NCBI GenBank assembly: GCA_037576195.1
Contig: CM075101.1
Location: forward strand, 40,920,001-40,984,000
DNA: 64,000 nucleotides
Reading direction: 5' to 3'
Origin: Phytoseiulus persimilis
Taxonomy: Eukaryota > Arthropoda > Arachnida > Mesostigmata > Phytoseiidae
Of this stretch, positions 1 through 13,340 are shown piece by piece. The first letter of the stretch is position 1, and every line of letters starts with the position of its first letter. The position numbers were made by a program, and so were the translations under genes. Under the pieces are notes generated by a model that did no database searches, was not told the origin of the DNA, and saw only the letters and a list, made by a program, of their open reading frames with translations.

Positions 1-686
1 ATCCAATTGAGCAGGTTGTCTTGTTCTGCTCAGAACGTTATGATCGCCCGAAGGTCATTCAAATTCGGGGAGACGCCTCGCCTACAGTCATTGTACGCAG
101 CTCCGACGGCGTTCAAGTTCGATCCAACGAAAGAGCCCACCCTCGTAACGATCGTCTCCTCCTGCAGCTGTGAACCAGCGAAGCTGCACCCATCGTCGGG
201 CATATCCATTGCATTCACCACATGCTTCGACTCAGCCAGCTCGTGTGCTAGGCGTCGCAGAAACGGGTCCAATACCCGCTGCCAGACGTGAGTGGACCCG
301 GAGAGCCGGTTCCTGACCCAGTTGGACCCGCGTATCGGATGCTTTTTTTTTTTCTTTTCTGTGAGGTGTGGGAGAAATGCGTTAACGCATTCCAACGCTC
401 TCCGATGCTGGACCTCCGATGGCCGACTACGGATTCATCGAGTTCATTCCGGGATCGATCCGACTATACTTTCCGGTGGGTTTCTCCAGAGTACTGTATG
501 GAACTTTTGAAGTTACTCATCGATCGCCATGGTAAACCCCACGAGTCTCGCATAGACTTGCAAGTAGAGTCAGTCAGGTTTGCCCACAATGAGGAGTTGA
601 GAATCAAACAAAGGAACAGTATCAAGCGAAAATTCGGGAGAAGTTTCACACAGTACTCTGGGACTGCCCACCTGGACCCCGGAAAA

Positions 687-775
687 TATGGTCGGATTGA
701 CCCCGGAATGACTCACACAGACTCCGAGAGGTATGGTCAGATGAACCCCAAAATCACATCAATAGACTCCGGAGA
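687..775. repeat. Degenerate tandem duplication, period about 45 bp
   Basis: Two adjacent copies both begin TATGGTC, run through a GA(C/A)CCC core and end in AGACTCCG. The copies start at 687 and 732 and are roughly 70% identical by eye. They lie inside an open frame that I do not regard as coding. Confidence 0.5.
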
Positions 776-3700
776 TAACCGGCTTCCACAACCGAGGCCA
801 GACCAGTGGACGCGGGTATTTGCGGCCCCTACTTGGGACGAATCACTGTGAACTCAGGTCGTCTGCTTGAACTCTGGCGGTTCGTCGAGCAGTGTCGACT
901 TTCATCCGGATTGGTTATCCGCAGAGAATGTCCGCTGGGCAAGAATGAACATGGATTATGAAATTCGAAGAGACAGCGCAAGGTGGCACGTCTCGCTGAG
1001 CTCTCAGTTCTTGAGAAAGGGAAGTCGTACGACTCGATCTGTGATTCGGTTCCTTGGAGACCCGAGTTCCGGAAACGCAACAGGGGAAATCGACCCACGA
1101 AAGTAGACAGGCAATGTTTCCGTTTGTTGACGACAAGTGTCATGATTGGTTTCCGAAACCATCCGGTCCTCTCGACAATGGCCTCTTGTACGAAATCGCG
1201 GAAGAGCAGGATCCGCTTCTCAACAGATGCCCGCCTTAGGAAACCTGGCAATGTTCTCTCGACTTTCCTGTTCTTCAACACTGTCTCTCGGGCGATCGAC
1301 GGTCCGCGCGAACCATTGTGACAAGTTTGTCTGCACGTTGACCACAATGATGAATGAATCATGGGGCCCCCGCACGGGATCCTCGTCAGCAGGAGACCCT
1401 CGGTTCCGTTTCTGTCAGCGGATAGGAGTTCCGACGATCCCGCAGATATTCTCGCTCAACAGCGGTCCGTAATGAGCTTCGAGTCGTTTCACCAGCCGTC
1501 GGATACATTTCAGAAGCTGCGGGCTGTCAAACGTGTCGCTGTCATCATCGTTGCGTTCCGACATTCATCTCGACAGCGACCCGGCTGAGCAGCCGAGCGC
1601 TTGAATAATTGGACGTTGCCGCAGCGAGGATTGTCATTCGTCGCAAGGATGATGGTATTAACGTGGCGGCGTTCGGCTCCGTAGTTGATTCGCCGGCGGC
1701 GCATGGAGTCAACCAATCGCGATTTCTTCCACACTGGAAAACAACCGCGTTCGCTTCACCCTTGCTCTACTTGCCAGCTCTAGCTTCCACGCCGGGATTC
1801 ATTGCCGGTCGGGCGGGCAGGAACTTCGCCCAAGATTTCATCCTCGCGAGGGGAGGAGAATCGAAGATCCATCAGGATCATCGAGGACGCGTCGCACTCG
1901 ACTCTGGGCTGAAGCGCGGCAGGTGGCCGCCGAACCAACATACCGCTTTGCAACGACTTGAGCTCTTGGTACGCTGCCAAGCTTGCCAGATGATCGTTTC
2001 GAATCCCTTCCCGAGGAAACCGTTGGCAGCGGTCTGAGGCAGATGAGAGTGGTTCTGTATTTAGAGCTCGACGAGGCCGAATCCGTCGAATGAGAGCCGC
2101 TTTCGGCCTCGTAACGCGATTATCGACTCGACACCACATGTGACCGTTGAACTTGTGAGCCTTTCGACTGTCCTGTCCGGGTGTCTCGCAGCCGCGCTCG
2201 TGTGATATTCCTCGTCCTCCGCCCACGGGAACCGCAAACAGAGGACAGCTGGGCGTAGACGATTGAGATGAGCGAGCGGGGCACTCGTGTGAACTTCGTT
2301 CATTTGGAAGTTCGTTCCGCTGGATCGTTACCTCATGGGAGAACAGAGCGCTCGCCGACTGCTCCGCAAATGGAGTGTTTTATGAATAGTTGGCGTCAAC
2401 GTTCTGAGCACTCAATTTGCAGATGTCTTCTCTGCGGTCTAATCTTGTCGCGGCGGCATTTCCACCCGTGTGAGCACACCCAGTATCCGGGGGTGCTCTC
2501 CGTCAGTATGCGGAGTCTGTTCCGGGCTCCAGCCTGCATCCGATGGATTTCCAGCTCACGCCCCTGACGCTTGCGGACGGGGGAACGGATTCAATTGCGA
2601 TGAAACCGAACCGTGCTTACATTAAAGCTGGCGTACTGCACATCGAGACGACAATTCCGTGTCCCTGGAAGGGGTCCGGGCGCGGCTGCCAAGGAACACC
2701 CTACGCTCCAAATCGATGATGGGAACAGACAGGAAACGAGTTTCCTTGCCCTGCCTCATTAGCATAAAAATAACAGACGAAAACTCCGGTACTGGTTTTC
2801 AATGACGCGTTGTGGTTGCGGCGGACTGGAGGGAGGGTGGGGGACGTGGGGGTGGCGCTCTGGGAATCGAACCAAAAGGGTGCTCCGATCAGCGAGAACG
2901 GAAAGCCTGGAATCCCTATTTGGTCTGGGTTGGCGCTGCTCGAACCATCGGGCCCGCTTTCGAGAACTCAATCTCCTTCCCTTCTGGAGGCAACGTCACC
3001 TGAAGTAGCCGCAAATATTGAATTCCGCTACTTGAGAGAACTCTCCGTGGAACAGACTCGGGCTCGGGAGGCTTACGAGAAGTGAGACCCTTCCGGTTCT
3101 AATCTCTTCGCGCTTCCTTTTTGGGGGCTTCGGATCAATGCTCGTAGCTCGACGAAATTCCCAACCGTTCCTGATGATCCGTGGAACGAGCACTGTCACC
3201 AAGTCCGGAACATGCTACAAAACACATCAAACCCTCCCGAACGACTCGGAGAGCTCCATCGAGCTGTACGTGCAGATGGGAATTGCTCGCCCCCAGGGCA
3301 TTCTCTTACTGGCCGCTCCAACTTTTCGGATCGCTCTCCTGTTTTCGAGAATCCTGGAGAGGACGACCGGAGAGGAGATAGACCCACCGATCCCACAGGA
3401 ATGCATTGTAGAGGGAATTATGCGAGCAAATCTGAACGAACCTCCGGAGCTCGTAGCGACCGAATTCGCTCTCGAAGAAAGGATAATAGGGTCCATTTGA
3501 CCCGATGATTTACATACCCGCCCACAGCTCGCGTTTGCATATTGGAGTCATTGATCGTCGTCCGTGACACCCTAACGATTTCTCTCCGGATTCTCTTCGC
3601 GGATAATTCCGCATACTCGATTCTTATGGTCGGAAAGCGCGCGCGAAACCAACGACGGAGAGCTCGGATTAATTTCTCATCGGGGAGAGGATCAGCATCG

Positions 3701-6001
3701 GCGCGTAGGAACGCGGTCAGCTTCTCTCCTTCTGTAATCGGACGACCTCAACCCTCGTGACGAAGACCCCGGGCGCCTCGCAGACCCGTTGCGGGATCGA
3801 GTCATTCGGAAAATAACGCGGGGAGTCGATTGTGAGAGCTGTTACCTTGCCCTGTTCGACTAGCACGCCGTTATCCCGAATGGCGCGAGGAAGTTCCACA
3901 GCACTACCTGCCCAAGTTAATAGACCGTCGATTCCCAAAGCATCGATTTGCGGCGTATTTTGTTCTTCCTTGTAGCGAGCGCTGCCCCGTGCTATTTCGA
4001 CCACGTCTGACCTCGCTGAACATGGTGTCCTAGTGTCTGACTTCCATCTTGACCTTGACTCTCCCTCGTCGGCCGACGGAAGTAGAAGATGTCGGCCAAA
4101 TGTGAGACATTAGCGGAATAGTTACTTCTTTTTTATTTCTCGCTGACTTGGCTCCACTCTCCTCGGTCCTATCAGCTGCTCGACCTTAACCTCCCGCTGG
4201 GAACGTTCGCGGTGACCGACGTGTCGCACGCAAGATAAACTTGGCGCTATTATACGAACCGCGATCTCGAGCAGCGTTCGAGATAAAGACGACAAGACGA
4301 CCGTACGGCGTACAGTCTGCTTTTGGGCGGCGGCCAACTAAGCGCGCATGTGGCCTCAAGTATGACTGATGCGAGCGCACGACGGGACTCCCGGTGAACG
4401 TGGTTTATTTCGCGAACAAAACCAAAGATAGCTCAGTTTCAGCCTCTACATTCGATCGCGCACATACATACACTTGAAGGTTATAGCCACGAGATTGCTT
4501 TTTCTGCACTCCCCCCCCCCTCATCCCCCACCGCCGCCTCCTTCCCTCATTTCGGTGGCCGCCCCCTTCGTGTCCGATGCGAGCGTCGCGGTGCCAAACA
4601 CAGACCGATGCCTCTACGCTCGATGAAGTTTGACCGCATCGACTCCAGGCGCGAAAGATTTTCATTCTCACAAAAAGCTTTCCCATCCCATACGCAGTTC
4701 GTCCAACCGTTCGATTCGCCGTGTTTACTCTCCAGACATGCGTAGACAGGCTTACGGCAAATCACGGGACATTTGTATGAATTGTGAGACTTCCGACGTT
4801 GCTGGAAAACAGAAAGAAACTGTTCTTCCTACTGCGTCCCACAGGAAGCGTTCGCAGGCGCGACCGGCGGAGTTTTTCCTTCCGACATGGTACCACAGGA
4901 AGGCACGGGGACGACGTTCTCCATTAGCATCAGACACCGTTCCAGGACGCAGGAAACAAGTCCCTTCCGCGTTATTTGGAACATCATAAATTCCGGCTCT
5001 CACCTGCTTCAATAACCGACCAGTCGGCTATCACGGTGGCCGACTTTTGTCAGTTCCATGTTCTCGCCATAAAATATGAAGTCAGCTCCCGAAAGGAACT
5101 TCACCTTCGCGCGGTCAGTTCCGATATGATGGGAACGATAAGAGCTTCGTTTCAACTTTGGAGAATTCCTCAGGTAGAATCTGGAAGCATAAACATCGCG
5201 CTGAGCCGGAAAACAGGTTGCTTGCACAGAAAAATAGAGCGGGATCAGAGGCAGTTTCTCGCAGTTCGATGCTGGGCAACGCGTTCTAAAACAGAAACTC
5301 GCAGTCGACGAGATACTCGCAAAAACGTTGCGCCGGCGGTTGAGAGTTCTGCTCCCAGGCGCGACTCGCAGATATAGCACATGTCAGTTGGTAGACCTCT
5401 CCGCCGATTTAGACACCCGTTGACGATCCCAATCCCTCCAATAGCAGCTAACGATCCGATATCGAGAGGGTGGTTCCGCCGTGGTTGCGCCGTGGTTGCA
5501 TCACCAGTCGATCGATCATCGAAGCCGAGAGATATCAACTCGGAAAAGCGTCGCTTACCGGTGGCCGAGAGACCAAATCACTCGTTCAGCGTTCGCGTGG
5601 CGCAGCTTCGGACGTTTCAGCCGCCTGACCGGTTTCGGCTGCTCACCGTTTGGCGCAGCTGGATCCGAAAATAAACAAATCGGAATCCGGTGGGAGTAGC
5701 ACGAGCTCAACCACTCGGCGCGATTTTCGGAGCTTAGGACAATCCGTCGCCGGCAGGGCCCAGCCCTGCCAGCCCATCTAACTAAGATGACGTTTGCCGA
5801 CGATAAGAAAGCAGCTCCAAACCGTCCTGAGGCAGCTCGAGCCAAGATTGGAACGCCGGCGAAAAATTGCTCCGAGCAAGGAGAGTCTCATGCATCCATC
5901 CGTCCGCGTCCCGTGGCATGACGTCAGTGATATGCACGCTGCGTCTTCGAGCTCCTTTGTTTGGCTCTCCTGCTCTCCACCAGTGGCTGGCTGTCTTAGG
6001 G

Positions 6002-6024
6002 GCTCCCTGTTAGAGACAGGGAGC
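6002..6024. other. Short perfect inverted repeat (9-bp arms)
   Basis: GCTCCCTGT at 6002-6010 is followed by a 5-nt loop and its exact complement ACAGGGAGC at 6016-6024. No promoter, terminator or transposon context is visible. The most it supports is a local hairpin. Confidence 0.6.
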
Positions 6025-9000
6025 TGGTGGAACTTAAACGCCAGTTACCTAATGATGATGCTGTTCCGAGGCGTTTTATGTTCCTCGTGCACATTGTTCT
6101 TACGCTTGTTTTTATTCCCCGCCCCGCTTTTGTCCGCCGTACCTCCCGTTACCGTTGATGTCTACCGTGCATCCTAAAAGACCGCCTGACGAACATTCGC
6201 TTCGAGTTAATGTTCTTTCCTAATGTCTCTCGGGAAAGTTCACTTCCAGAGCTCGCATGGGAACGCGTTCTTGTTTCCAAAGATTCTCGCCGCGTACACT
6301 TCCCGACGCCTGCAATGTTCTGGTTTTCCTCGCGTTTCAGAGCTCGGGGTAATCGGTTCGTTGGGCTCTTTCCCCGGCAGCTGCCAAACGCCAATATCCC
6401 TCGATCGAGTCTCGATCAGCCAACAACTCCCCGCGCTGCGGGCAGAATCTTCGTCGACCTGTTGAGCTGCCATCGGGCTGCATCCACCGTCAAACAGCGC
6501 ATTGTTCCTCGCTGTTGTCGATGTTCCGGTCGCCGACCGCGGTAAATGATGGATGACTCTCTCCCCAGTCCAATGAATTTGGAACTCTGTTTATCTCCGC
6601 ACAGCCTGTCCCAGCGGAAGTCGGGGAAATTGCAACACCGGCTTCATGCGGCATGCTTCCCGCGGCGTAATAGCGGCATCAGTATCAAGACTCATTCGCC
6701 TGTCGTCCAGCTGACCGCCCGCGCGCTTTGCTTCTCGGTTCCTCTTCCATGGCTTCCTGGTTGCCGGGGTGTCGGGGCAGTTGCTTCCGTGTGCCGAAGA
6801 GTCAGTTAGATGAGCCGGAAAGTCCCTCGGAACGGAGTCCGCCTCCGCAAGCCATGATACAAGCTCGGGAGACGTGTCAGACGCAAGCACTGCGCCCGCC
6901 CCGGTCATCCCGACTTCCAGAGGACCGCATCTGAGCAGGACTCTTTTCTAGGTTCCGGAGCTCATCTGCATCAAATGACTTTGTTCTCCGAATGGATGGA
7001 TTCATTCCCACTCGGCTTATCCCGGTGGGTCGGCGCCGCCTGGTGGTCGCGTGATCGAGGACGGTCCATAGACGGTGAGGAGAGAGAATGCTGAAGATGA
7101 GAATGCTGAGCAAATTCAACGGTTCTCCAGAACGACAAAAGCTCCGCTATGGGAAGTCACAGCAGACTCGTTGCTGCGCAAACATACTTTTTGCGGGCCG
7201 AGCTCAGCATCAGATTCATTCCGTCGCCCGGAGGCTGAGAGCGAGGCCCGCCCATGAGAGCCGCAACAAAAACTTCGAGGGAAAATCTACACGTCGCAGC
7301 CACGAGATTTCTCAATGATGCGGCCGTTCCACACAGAGCATAACACACACGATCAAAACTGACGCTGGTCGTCAAAAACTTGACCGAGCCCGAGAGCGCG
7401 GCTCTTCCGCCATTTTGTCGTGCGTTGAGCCGTTGCATCCATGAACCATGCAGGATGTGCTGTATGTGTACACATGCATGCGAGGCGCCTGCATTGGGAA
7501 CGTTCGGGGTGAAACTCCGCAACGGAGCGGATATATATTCGTGGAGGTACGAATTCTCTATGAGATTGTTAATAACACCGGGAAAATCAGTTATTCGGCG
7601 TCACGTCTCGATCACGAGCACGGCAGCGGAACGTCGGATCGCTTGAGCTAATCAGAACCGTTTTCCTGTGATGGATCAGCACGTTGACAATCCGATAACC
7701 GGTTCGAAGGAACGGAGTGAGCTGCTGACTCGTACGGCGCGTTCGTGCGGCCGAAAGTCCTTCCAGGGAAGACCAAGCACGCGAGGCCTCTGCCTAGAGG
7801 AGTGAAATCCTCTATTTCGAGTGATAATGTGACGCTCGGACTCTGATTCGATTTTCAGACTGCTCTGCGAGGCCCTGGGCGAGACCGACGCAGGAATCGT
7901 CTGAGTCGATAGGCGACCGACGCATTACGTCAAACGGATAAGTGCACCACCGGGAGCGTTCGGCCCGACCGACGACGACTCTGTTGTCGTTTCTGTCATT
8001 GTTGCTCTGGCGAAAGGGCGCCCAAGTTCACCGGGACTGCCATTATTGCTTCAGGAGCGAGGCGGAAGTTTTTCGCTGCATTTTCTCAGAGAGCCCCTCG
8101 ACGAGCCACTCGAGGAGAAGGCTATAACGCAGGTGTTTATGAGTTTCCTTTCTCCAGCCTCGTTACTGCTAGTCCTCCTCTAGACCTGCTGGTTCCACAA
8201 CCCCGACGTGTTCCGGAAGACCTTGACGTGAACCGCTTAATGAATGATCAGAGCAGGAATAACACCCGGCGCCGCTGCCTCGGAAAATTGTGACCCCGAT
8301 CAGAAGGCGCTCCTCTATCTTTTCCTCACATGGTCGCACCCACGATGAAATCTTTGAGGGGTCCGCCGCGTTTTCTCCCTCTGAGTCCTCATCAGCACAG
8401 ATATTCGACTTCTGCTCCGGAGGAACTCTGTATATTTCGAGAATCGCCGACGCTTCAACCCCGAGGGTCGCAGAGTTGCTCCGAGACGCGATCCGCCCGA
8501 GGGCGCGTAATATATCATTTCTCGCGGTTCCATTTCACGCCCGTTCGTGCCTCGACGCGTTCCACTCTTCGAGCTATTCGGGAGCTGGGATTGATTGACG
8601 GGGAGAGAATCAATGCTCTCGAAGGAGAACATCCGTGGCATGCACGTGGAGTCATATCCGAGATTATCTCCCGACTCCGGGAAGCTCTTGCTCTCCAAAC
8701 CTCGACCCGCTCGAAGTCCATGGAGGTTCAGCGGCCATGGAGTTATTTTACGGCGCTCCGCTCGCCCACCTCCCGCCGCCACCTTCTATGAGGGGCGGGA
8801 CACACTTTGCTCTTTCCGCGGGTTTCCGCAGCTGCCGATCGAAGGACAGCCACGCCAGCGCCGCGAGGCACGGCACTGTTTGTCTTTGGCCAAAGGAACA
8901 AACTATGTTAATTATATGAAGACGAACTATTGCTGGTACAGTCAGCCACCGCAGTTATGCAGCGCCTCGCAATACCCCTATCTTTAGAAGAGTTTGAGCC

Positions 9001-10834
9001 AAGCTTGCCAATTTCGCCTGAATCGCCAACGGTAGCAATAAATATGCAAAACTCCACGCACAGGGTGAACACCGTTCTCGCCAGCAGCTCAGCCGGCCTG
9101 TGGAATTTTCATGCATTCATCCGAGCTCGCTTGTTCCCGTCGGCTTCTGCGCTTGTTGCGGGCGACGCTTAACGAACAACGTGAGCGGAGGTGACCGAAA
9201 TCGCACACGAGGCGGATCAAGGCCATCAATCTGATCATCAAAACGCTCGGTAACCATCGATGACGACCACGATGCAATAATGAAGTTGATGACTTCGCCG
9301 ATTATTGGGTTACCGCCACCGCCAGGACGACCGGATACGAGCTGAGAGCAATAAACATAACGCGAGACATCATTTGCTCCGCTTCATCCTCTTCCATAGA
9401 CCACGCGGCGGATTAATACTTATCAAGCGTTCTCGAAGTTCGAACATTCCCTGCGGACTCTACCCGACCAGTAATCAGATAAAAATCCTCCAGGGCGTCC
9501 GGGCGATATGATCCTCCGTCAACAAGGAACAAACTTCACAGAACTCGAGTCTTTCAGATGCGTTCCGGCTGAATTCGCACTCATCATCGGCTATGGTCCG
9601 GAGAGTAGATATCAAACCGCCTGTTCAGTCGCCGCAGTGAGGAGCGAGACTGTACGGAGTGGACCTCCCATAGCCGGAATCGTTGAGTGCGCCCGTGTCG
9701 GAATATCGGCTCTTGGATATTGTGTATTGATGCTCTTTTCCCCGGAGGGTACGCACTCACGATCGGCCGAGGATTATTGCAAGCTATCAAAGGAATTGGT
9801 TCTGGGATACAATGACGGCATATTGTCCGTTGGCGATATCCTATCACAAATTCGAACTCTCTTCGGCGGCGAAGGTCGGGAGAGCGTCGGATATCATGAG
9901 AGATCATTCTGTTGCAAACTTCTCCGGTTAATTATCTGATGTGGGAGCGCTGTCAGATCTACTGGATCGAATCTCGTTGGCTCGTCGAGACAATCGCGAT
10001 GCTCGTCGCAGGGCCGGACGCTACAGGGACGACGGCGTTTGACGCCGACGGGTTGTTGTGAGATAACGATGGACATGTTCCGTCCCAGCTGGCGAGATCC
10101 TCACCCTTCCCTCTCCTCCGCCATCTACCTGGACATCCCTTGCTGTATCGCTCTAACGAACGCCGATACTATCGTTGAGAATATCAGAGCAATATCCAAA
10201 TGATCGTGATGAAGATTTTGGCATGCTGACGATGGCTCGCGATCGAGAGAACAGATCAACTTCGACGATGCCGCCGACAGCCAAATTGACTGGTGGCTGC
10301 TGCCCAGTTTTTTTTTCACAGCGGACTCGAGCGGCCTGAATGAGCTGTGTGACCTCGAATATATCAGCTCCCGTTGATATCCATTCTCGACGATAACAAG
10401 CTCGGTCATGTGGAAACCTCGCCTTTTCCGACGATTCTGGACATCGGATACTGCTGTGATCGAGATTAGAAACATTAGGAAATTCGAGGCACCACTGCTC
10501 CTGAGGAAGATGTACCCCACGTTCGCAGTCGCAGACGGGATGTTTCCGAGTGGGATGAAACGAGTTCAATCCACAGTGCATAGACGGGAGCGATTGAAGT
10601 TCTGAGAGACTCAGCCGTCAAGGTCAGTTCTCTTCAGGAGGGTCACATTTGAGTCCGTCCGAGCTTATGAATCAGACTTCGCGCTCTTGAAAGTAACGAT
10701 GATAATAGAGAAGTTACGTTTTTCGGCCACTGTTCTCCGATCTCGAGGACTTCGTTTCATCCAAGTTATGGAATGGCAACTATCCAAGGACTCGAAGAGA
10801 TCACGCAGGACTCTTTAGACTAGATTGGGGAATG

Positions 10835-11525
10835 AATGAGGACGAATAAGCTCTGCCTGGCACCGGACAATACTGAACCCGTCATGACACACCCAGTCAC
10901 CGTGCAGAAGACAACCAGGTACCTAGGGGTCCATCTCCGAAGAAACTTCACAGGAACCTCTCACGTTGACATCAATTGCCGAGAAAGCAGTTAAGGCGGC
11001 CGCGAACATCGCGAAGATTCTCCAAAGGATGGTGTATCCGAAGGACAGAGAAAAGATCTCGCAGCAGTTGCTGATTCAATCGATCCGTATGCGACGTCGG
11101 TATGTAGACAAGAAGAAAAAAAAATGTAGACAAGATGCGCTCCACCTTCAGAAGAACGAAGAGCGGTTGGAAGAAGCACAGCGCGTCTCTGCGATCCGCA
11201 TAACGCCGGCCTCGACACGAGCTCTCACCGTACAGCGAGAACAGTGCCTTATCTGCAGGGCATACCCCTAACAGAGAAGAAATGTACACCGAGGCTCTGC
11301 ACACATGGGCAGATGCAGCGGGACACATCTGCAATAGGCAGGTGCACACACACGTACATACCATGCATCGAAACCTGGGTCGGAAGAGACTCTGCTGATC
11401 TCACCTACCACACAACGCGAGTACCTATGAATCACGGCAACTCCCAATAGTATTCGTTCAGAATGAAGAGAGCGGACTCGCCGCTTTGCTCACTCTGCGA
11501 TTCTGGAGATACCACTGGTAACCAC
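10835..11525 (+). pseudogene. Decayed non-LTR retrotransposon, 3' part of reverse-transcriptase ORF
   Basis: Frames at 10838-10975 and, after a shift near 10970, 10969-11100 read like the region just beyond the RT catalytic core of R1/Jockey/I-type LINE proteins. That region has a TTRYLGVHLRR motif, a HVD motif, then an alanine/lysine-rich helix containing VKAAANIAKIL. Downstream frames resemble the tail of such proteins: a degenerate tryptophan/histidine region near 11300, then a zinc-knuckle-like PLCSLCDSGDT at about 11483-11515. Several frameshifts and stop codons separate these pieces, so no intact product is possible. The 5' half of the element, including the catalytic aspartates, is absent. 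The family assignment rests on motif recognition; the exact clade is uncertain. Confidence 0.75.
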
Positions 11526-12073
11526 TAAAACAGGCGGAATGAGTACCTGAAATCTACAGAACACGCAGCTGACATTCTTAAGTACGAGTGATCTGGGAAA
11601 AATAACAAACGAGAAGTTTTTCCGAGTTCCTGCGAATTCAGTAAGCAGAGGAGAGAGCTTCAGTGGGCGCAAGCGCCACATTGGCCCGGCGTCCGCGAAG
11701 AGGACTGTAACGTGCGACAGGAATCTCTCTCGCCTCTATGAAACCGGTAAAAGGCAAGACAGACAGATTTCGAATACTTGGACGGCTACGTGGCTCATCT
11801 CGGCAACCCGGTGGTCAACCCAATGGGCTCTTATTTCTCTGCTTTTATATGTTACGTGTATGCCTTTATAATGGGGCGTATCTTCTATTTTTCTTCAGTC
11901 AAAAAGGGGGGAGGGTTGCTCAGTTCCGAGATATTTCTCGTATTTAACTCCTCCAAAAATTGTTTCATGGCCGTCTCATGCGAATTTCGGATCCAAAGAT
12001 CGAGAACAAGCCGGAACACAACTCGACACAAAAACTCGACACAATGAATACCGATACTGCAGTGAGTCGAAAA
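11526..12073. other. No recognisable feature; probable continuation of LINE 3' remnant
   Basis: Frames remain loosely protein-like just after the zinc-knuckle remnant but carry stops and frameshifts. No poly(A) tail or target duplication was found that would mark the end of the retrotransposon. Nothing else is recognisable before the hAT-like terminus. Confidence 0.4.
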
Positions 12074-13340
12074 CAGTGGTTCTCAAAACGGTCCATATCG
12101 CCCCCTAGGGGTCGACCCTCAGGTGGTCGATGGCGGATGTCCGATTCTCAGAGGTGATTCCGGCAAAGATCTGACCATGCTTCCCGGGTTTCAACGCAGG
12201 TGATTCCGGGGTCACAGCTAGGCCCTCAAAAGACCCGCAAGTTTCACGGTGGACTCAAACTGTTTCCAGTTCATTTCTATCAAATAGACTCGCAACTTTC
12301 TATCCTCGAGGCGTGGTTCAGTGCATCTCCTTTTCATAGCTTGATATGGGGGAGCAGTGAGAGGAGAAAAGCGTGTACATATCATATCAGCTCTTGCATT
12401 CATGTGGCAACTCGCCGAATGAACGCATTGTTTCATTTTGGTGTGACAGAACAAGCATACCATGAAATATATCACAAAGCGAGTTGAGGAATTCTTGAGA
12501 GGGCTGTATCCTATCATTGCGAATTTCTCATCTACAAATTCTTGCTCAGATCATCGGTGGATTCGGATGGCTTCTTCCTTGCCGATTCAAACGCTCTTCG
12601 GGGCATGAAAATATAGTTCAAACTTTACGGTTTGAGGCTCACGCGGTTTTCGCCGCGGATTATTCCCAAGATGATAAAGTCCCGTTCGGGCTGAACGGAG
12701 GTCGGCGGCATGGACTCCAAAATCTGGTGGCACAATTTCAGAAGGCGGGCCTTACCGCCACCAGCTCGGAAGAGGGCGAGCTCCTTGTTCAAAGTCTCCT
12801 CAGGGCAACCTTCACCTTCAATGACGAGATTGGGGCCAGCCAGAGCTGCGATGTACGTATAACTTGGTCATATTCTGACCCCAGTACAATATGCCGGGTG
12901 CGATACTGATGGGATGTCATCTCCGACGAGCCCTCTCCCGAGCAGAGCCAGCTTTTGAAGCATTGACAGCTGCCTCTGAGCTACTGTGGCACGATACTAG
13001 AAACACACAAACAAACAAAAATACGAAACAGAATCGGGCTCGAAAATTCCTGACTTTAAAACACCCTGTACGGCTGACACCAGTGGGATTTCATGGAATT
13101 TCACGATTAAATGTGCGCTGGTCTCGCGGATCCGGATCCGCGAATATGTTTTGGGTTATTGCGGATCCGCTGGGAAGCCTAGTCACAGCCGACCTCCAGG
13201 GCGTCGATGGTCGACCCCCCAGTTGGAAAGAGAATTCCGGGCCTGATATGACCAGACTTCTCAGAGTCTACGGAGGTGCATTCAGGGGGTCGACAGTCGA
13301 ACCCTGGCGGTCGATGGTCAGGGGAGTCTCAGAACCACTT
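12074..13340. mobile_element. hAT-like non-autonomous DNA transposon
   Basis: The left end begins CAGTGGTTCTCAAAACGG at 12074. The right end, read on the minus strand from 13340, begins AAGTGGTTCTGAGACTCC. This is the CAGTGGTTCTCAAA-type terminal inverted repeat seen in many hAT elements. Sub-terminal copies of GGTCGA/GGGGTCGACC motifs occur at both ends: 12107-12133 on the left, 13204-13220 and 13286-13320 on the right. The 8-bp flanks are GTCGAAAA and CTCTGAAA, a weak match for a target-site duplication (5 of 8). Inside lies an 18-bp perfect palindrome at 13125-13142, and no transposase domain is recognisable, so the element is probably an old MITE-like or internally deleted copy. Confidence 0.6.
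13125..13142. repeat. Perfect 18-bp palindrome inside the hAT-like element
   Basis: CGCGGATCCGGATCCGCG is its own reverse complement. A related GCGGATCCGC occurs about 20 bases later. This could be a transposase or host-factor binding motif, but that is speculation. Confidence 0.8.

Larger units (their letters stand above)
1..10834. other. No recognisable gene; anonymous sequence
   Basis: I read both strands and found no open frame resembling a known protein, no spliced series of coherent frames, and no tRNA or snRNA. Open frames reach about 187 codons (288-851) but overlap other frames on both strands and have biased, repeat-like composition. Small structures are a T11 run at 343-353, a degenerate tandem repeat at 687-775, a C10 run at 4511-4520 and a short hairpin at 6002-6024. 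It is most likely intergenic DNA or part of a long intron. Divergent exons could have been missed by eye. Confidence 0.6.

Noticed and set aside
288..851. Open frame of 187 codons on the plus strand
   Set aside because: It crosses a T11 run and a degenerate tandem repeat, has no recognisable domain, and other long frames overlap it.
2860..2950. Possible tRNA on the minus strand (B-box-like GGTTCGATTCC)
   Set aside because: There is no A box at the right distance and no acceptor pairing. Only the B-box-like word is present.
9508..9939. 143-codon plus-strand frame with protein-like composition
   Set aside because: No family was recognised, a long antisense frame overlaps it, and there are no splice or poly(A) signals around it. 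This length is expected by chance in this window.
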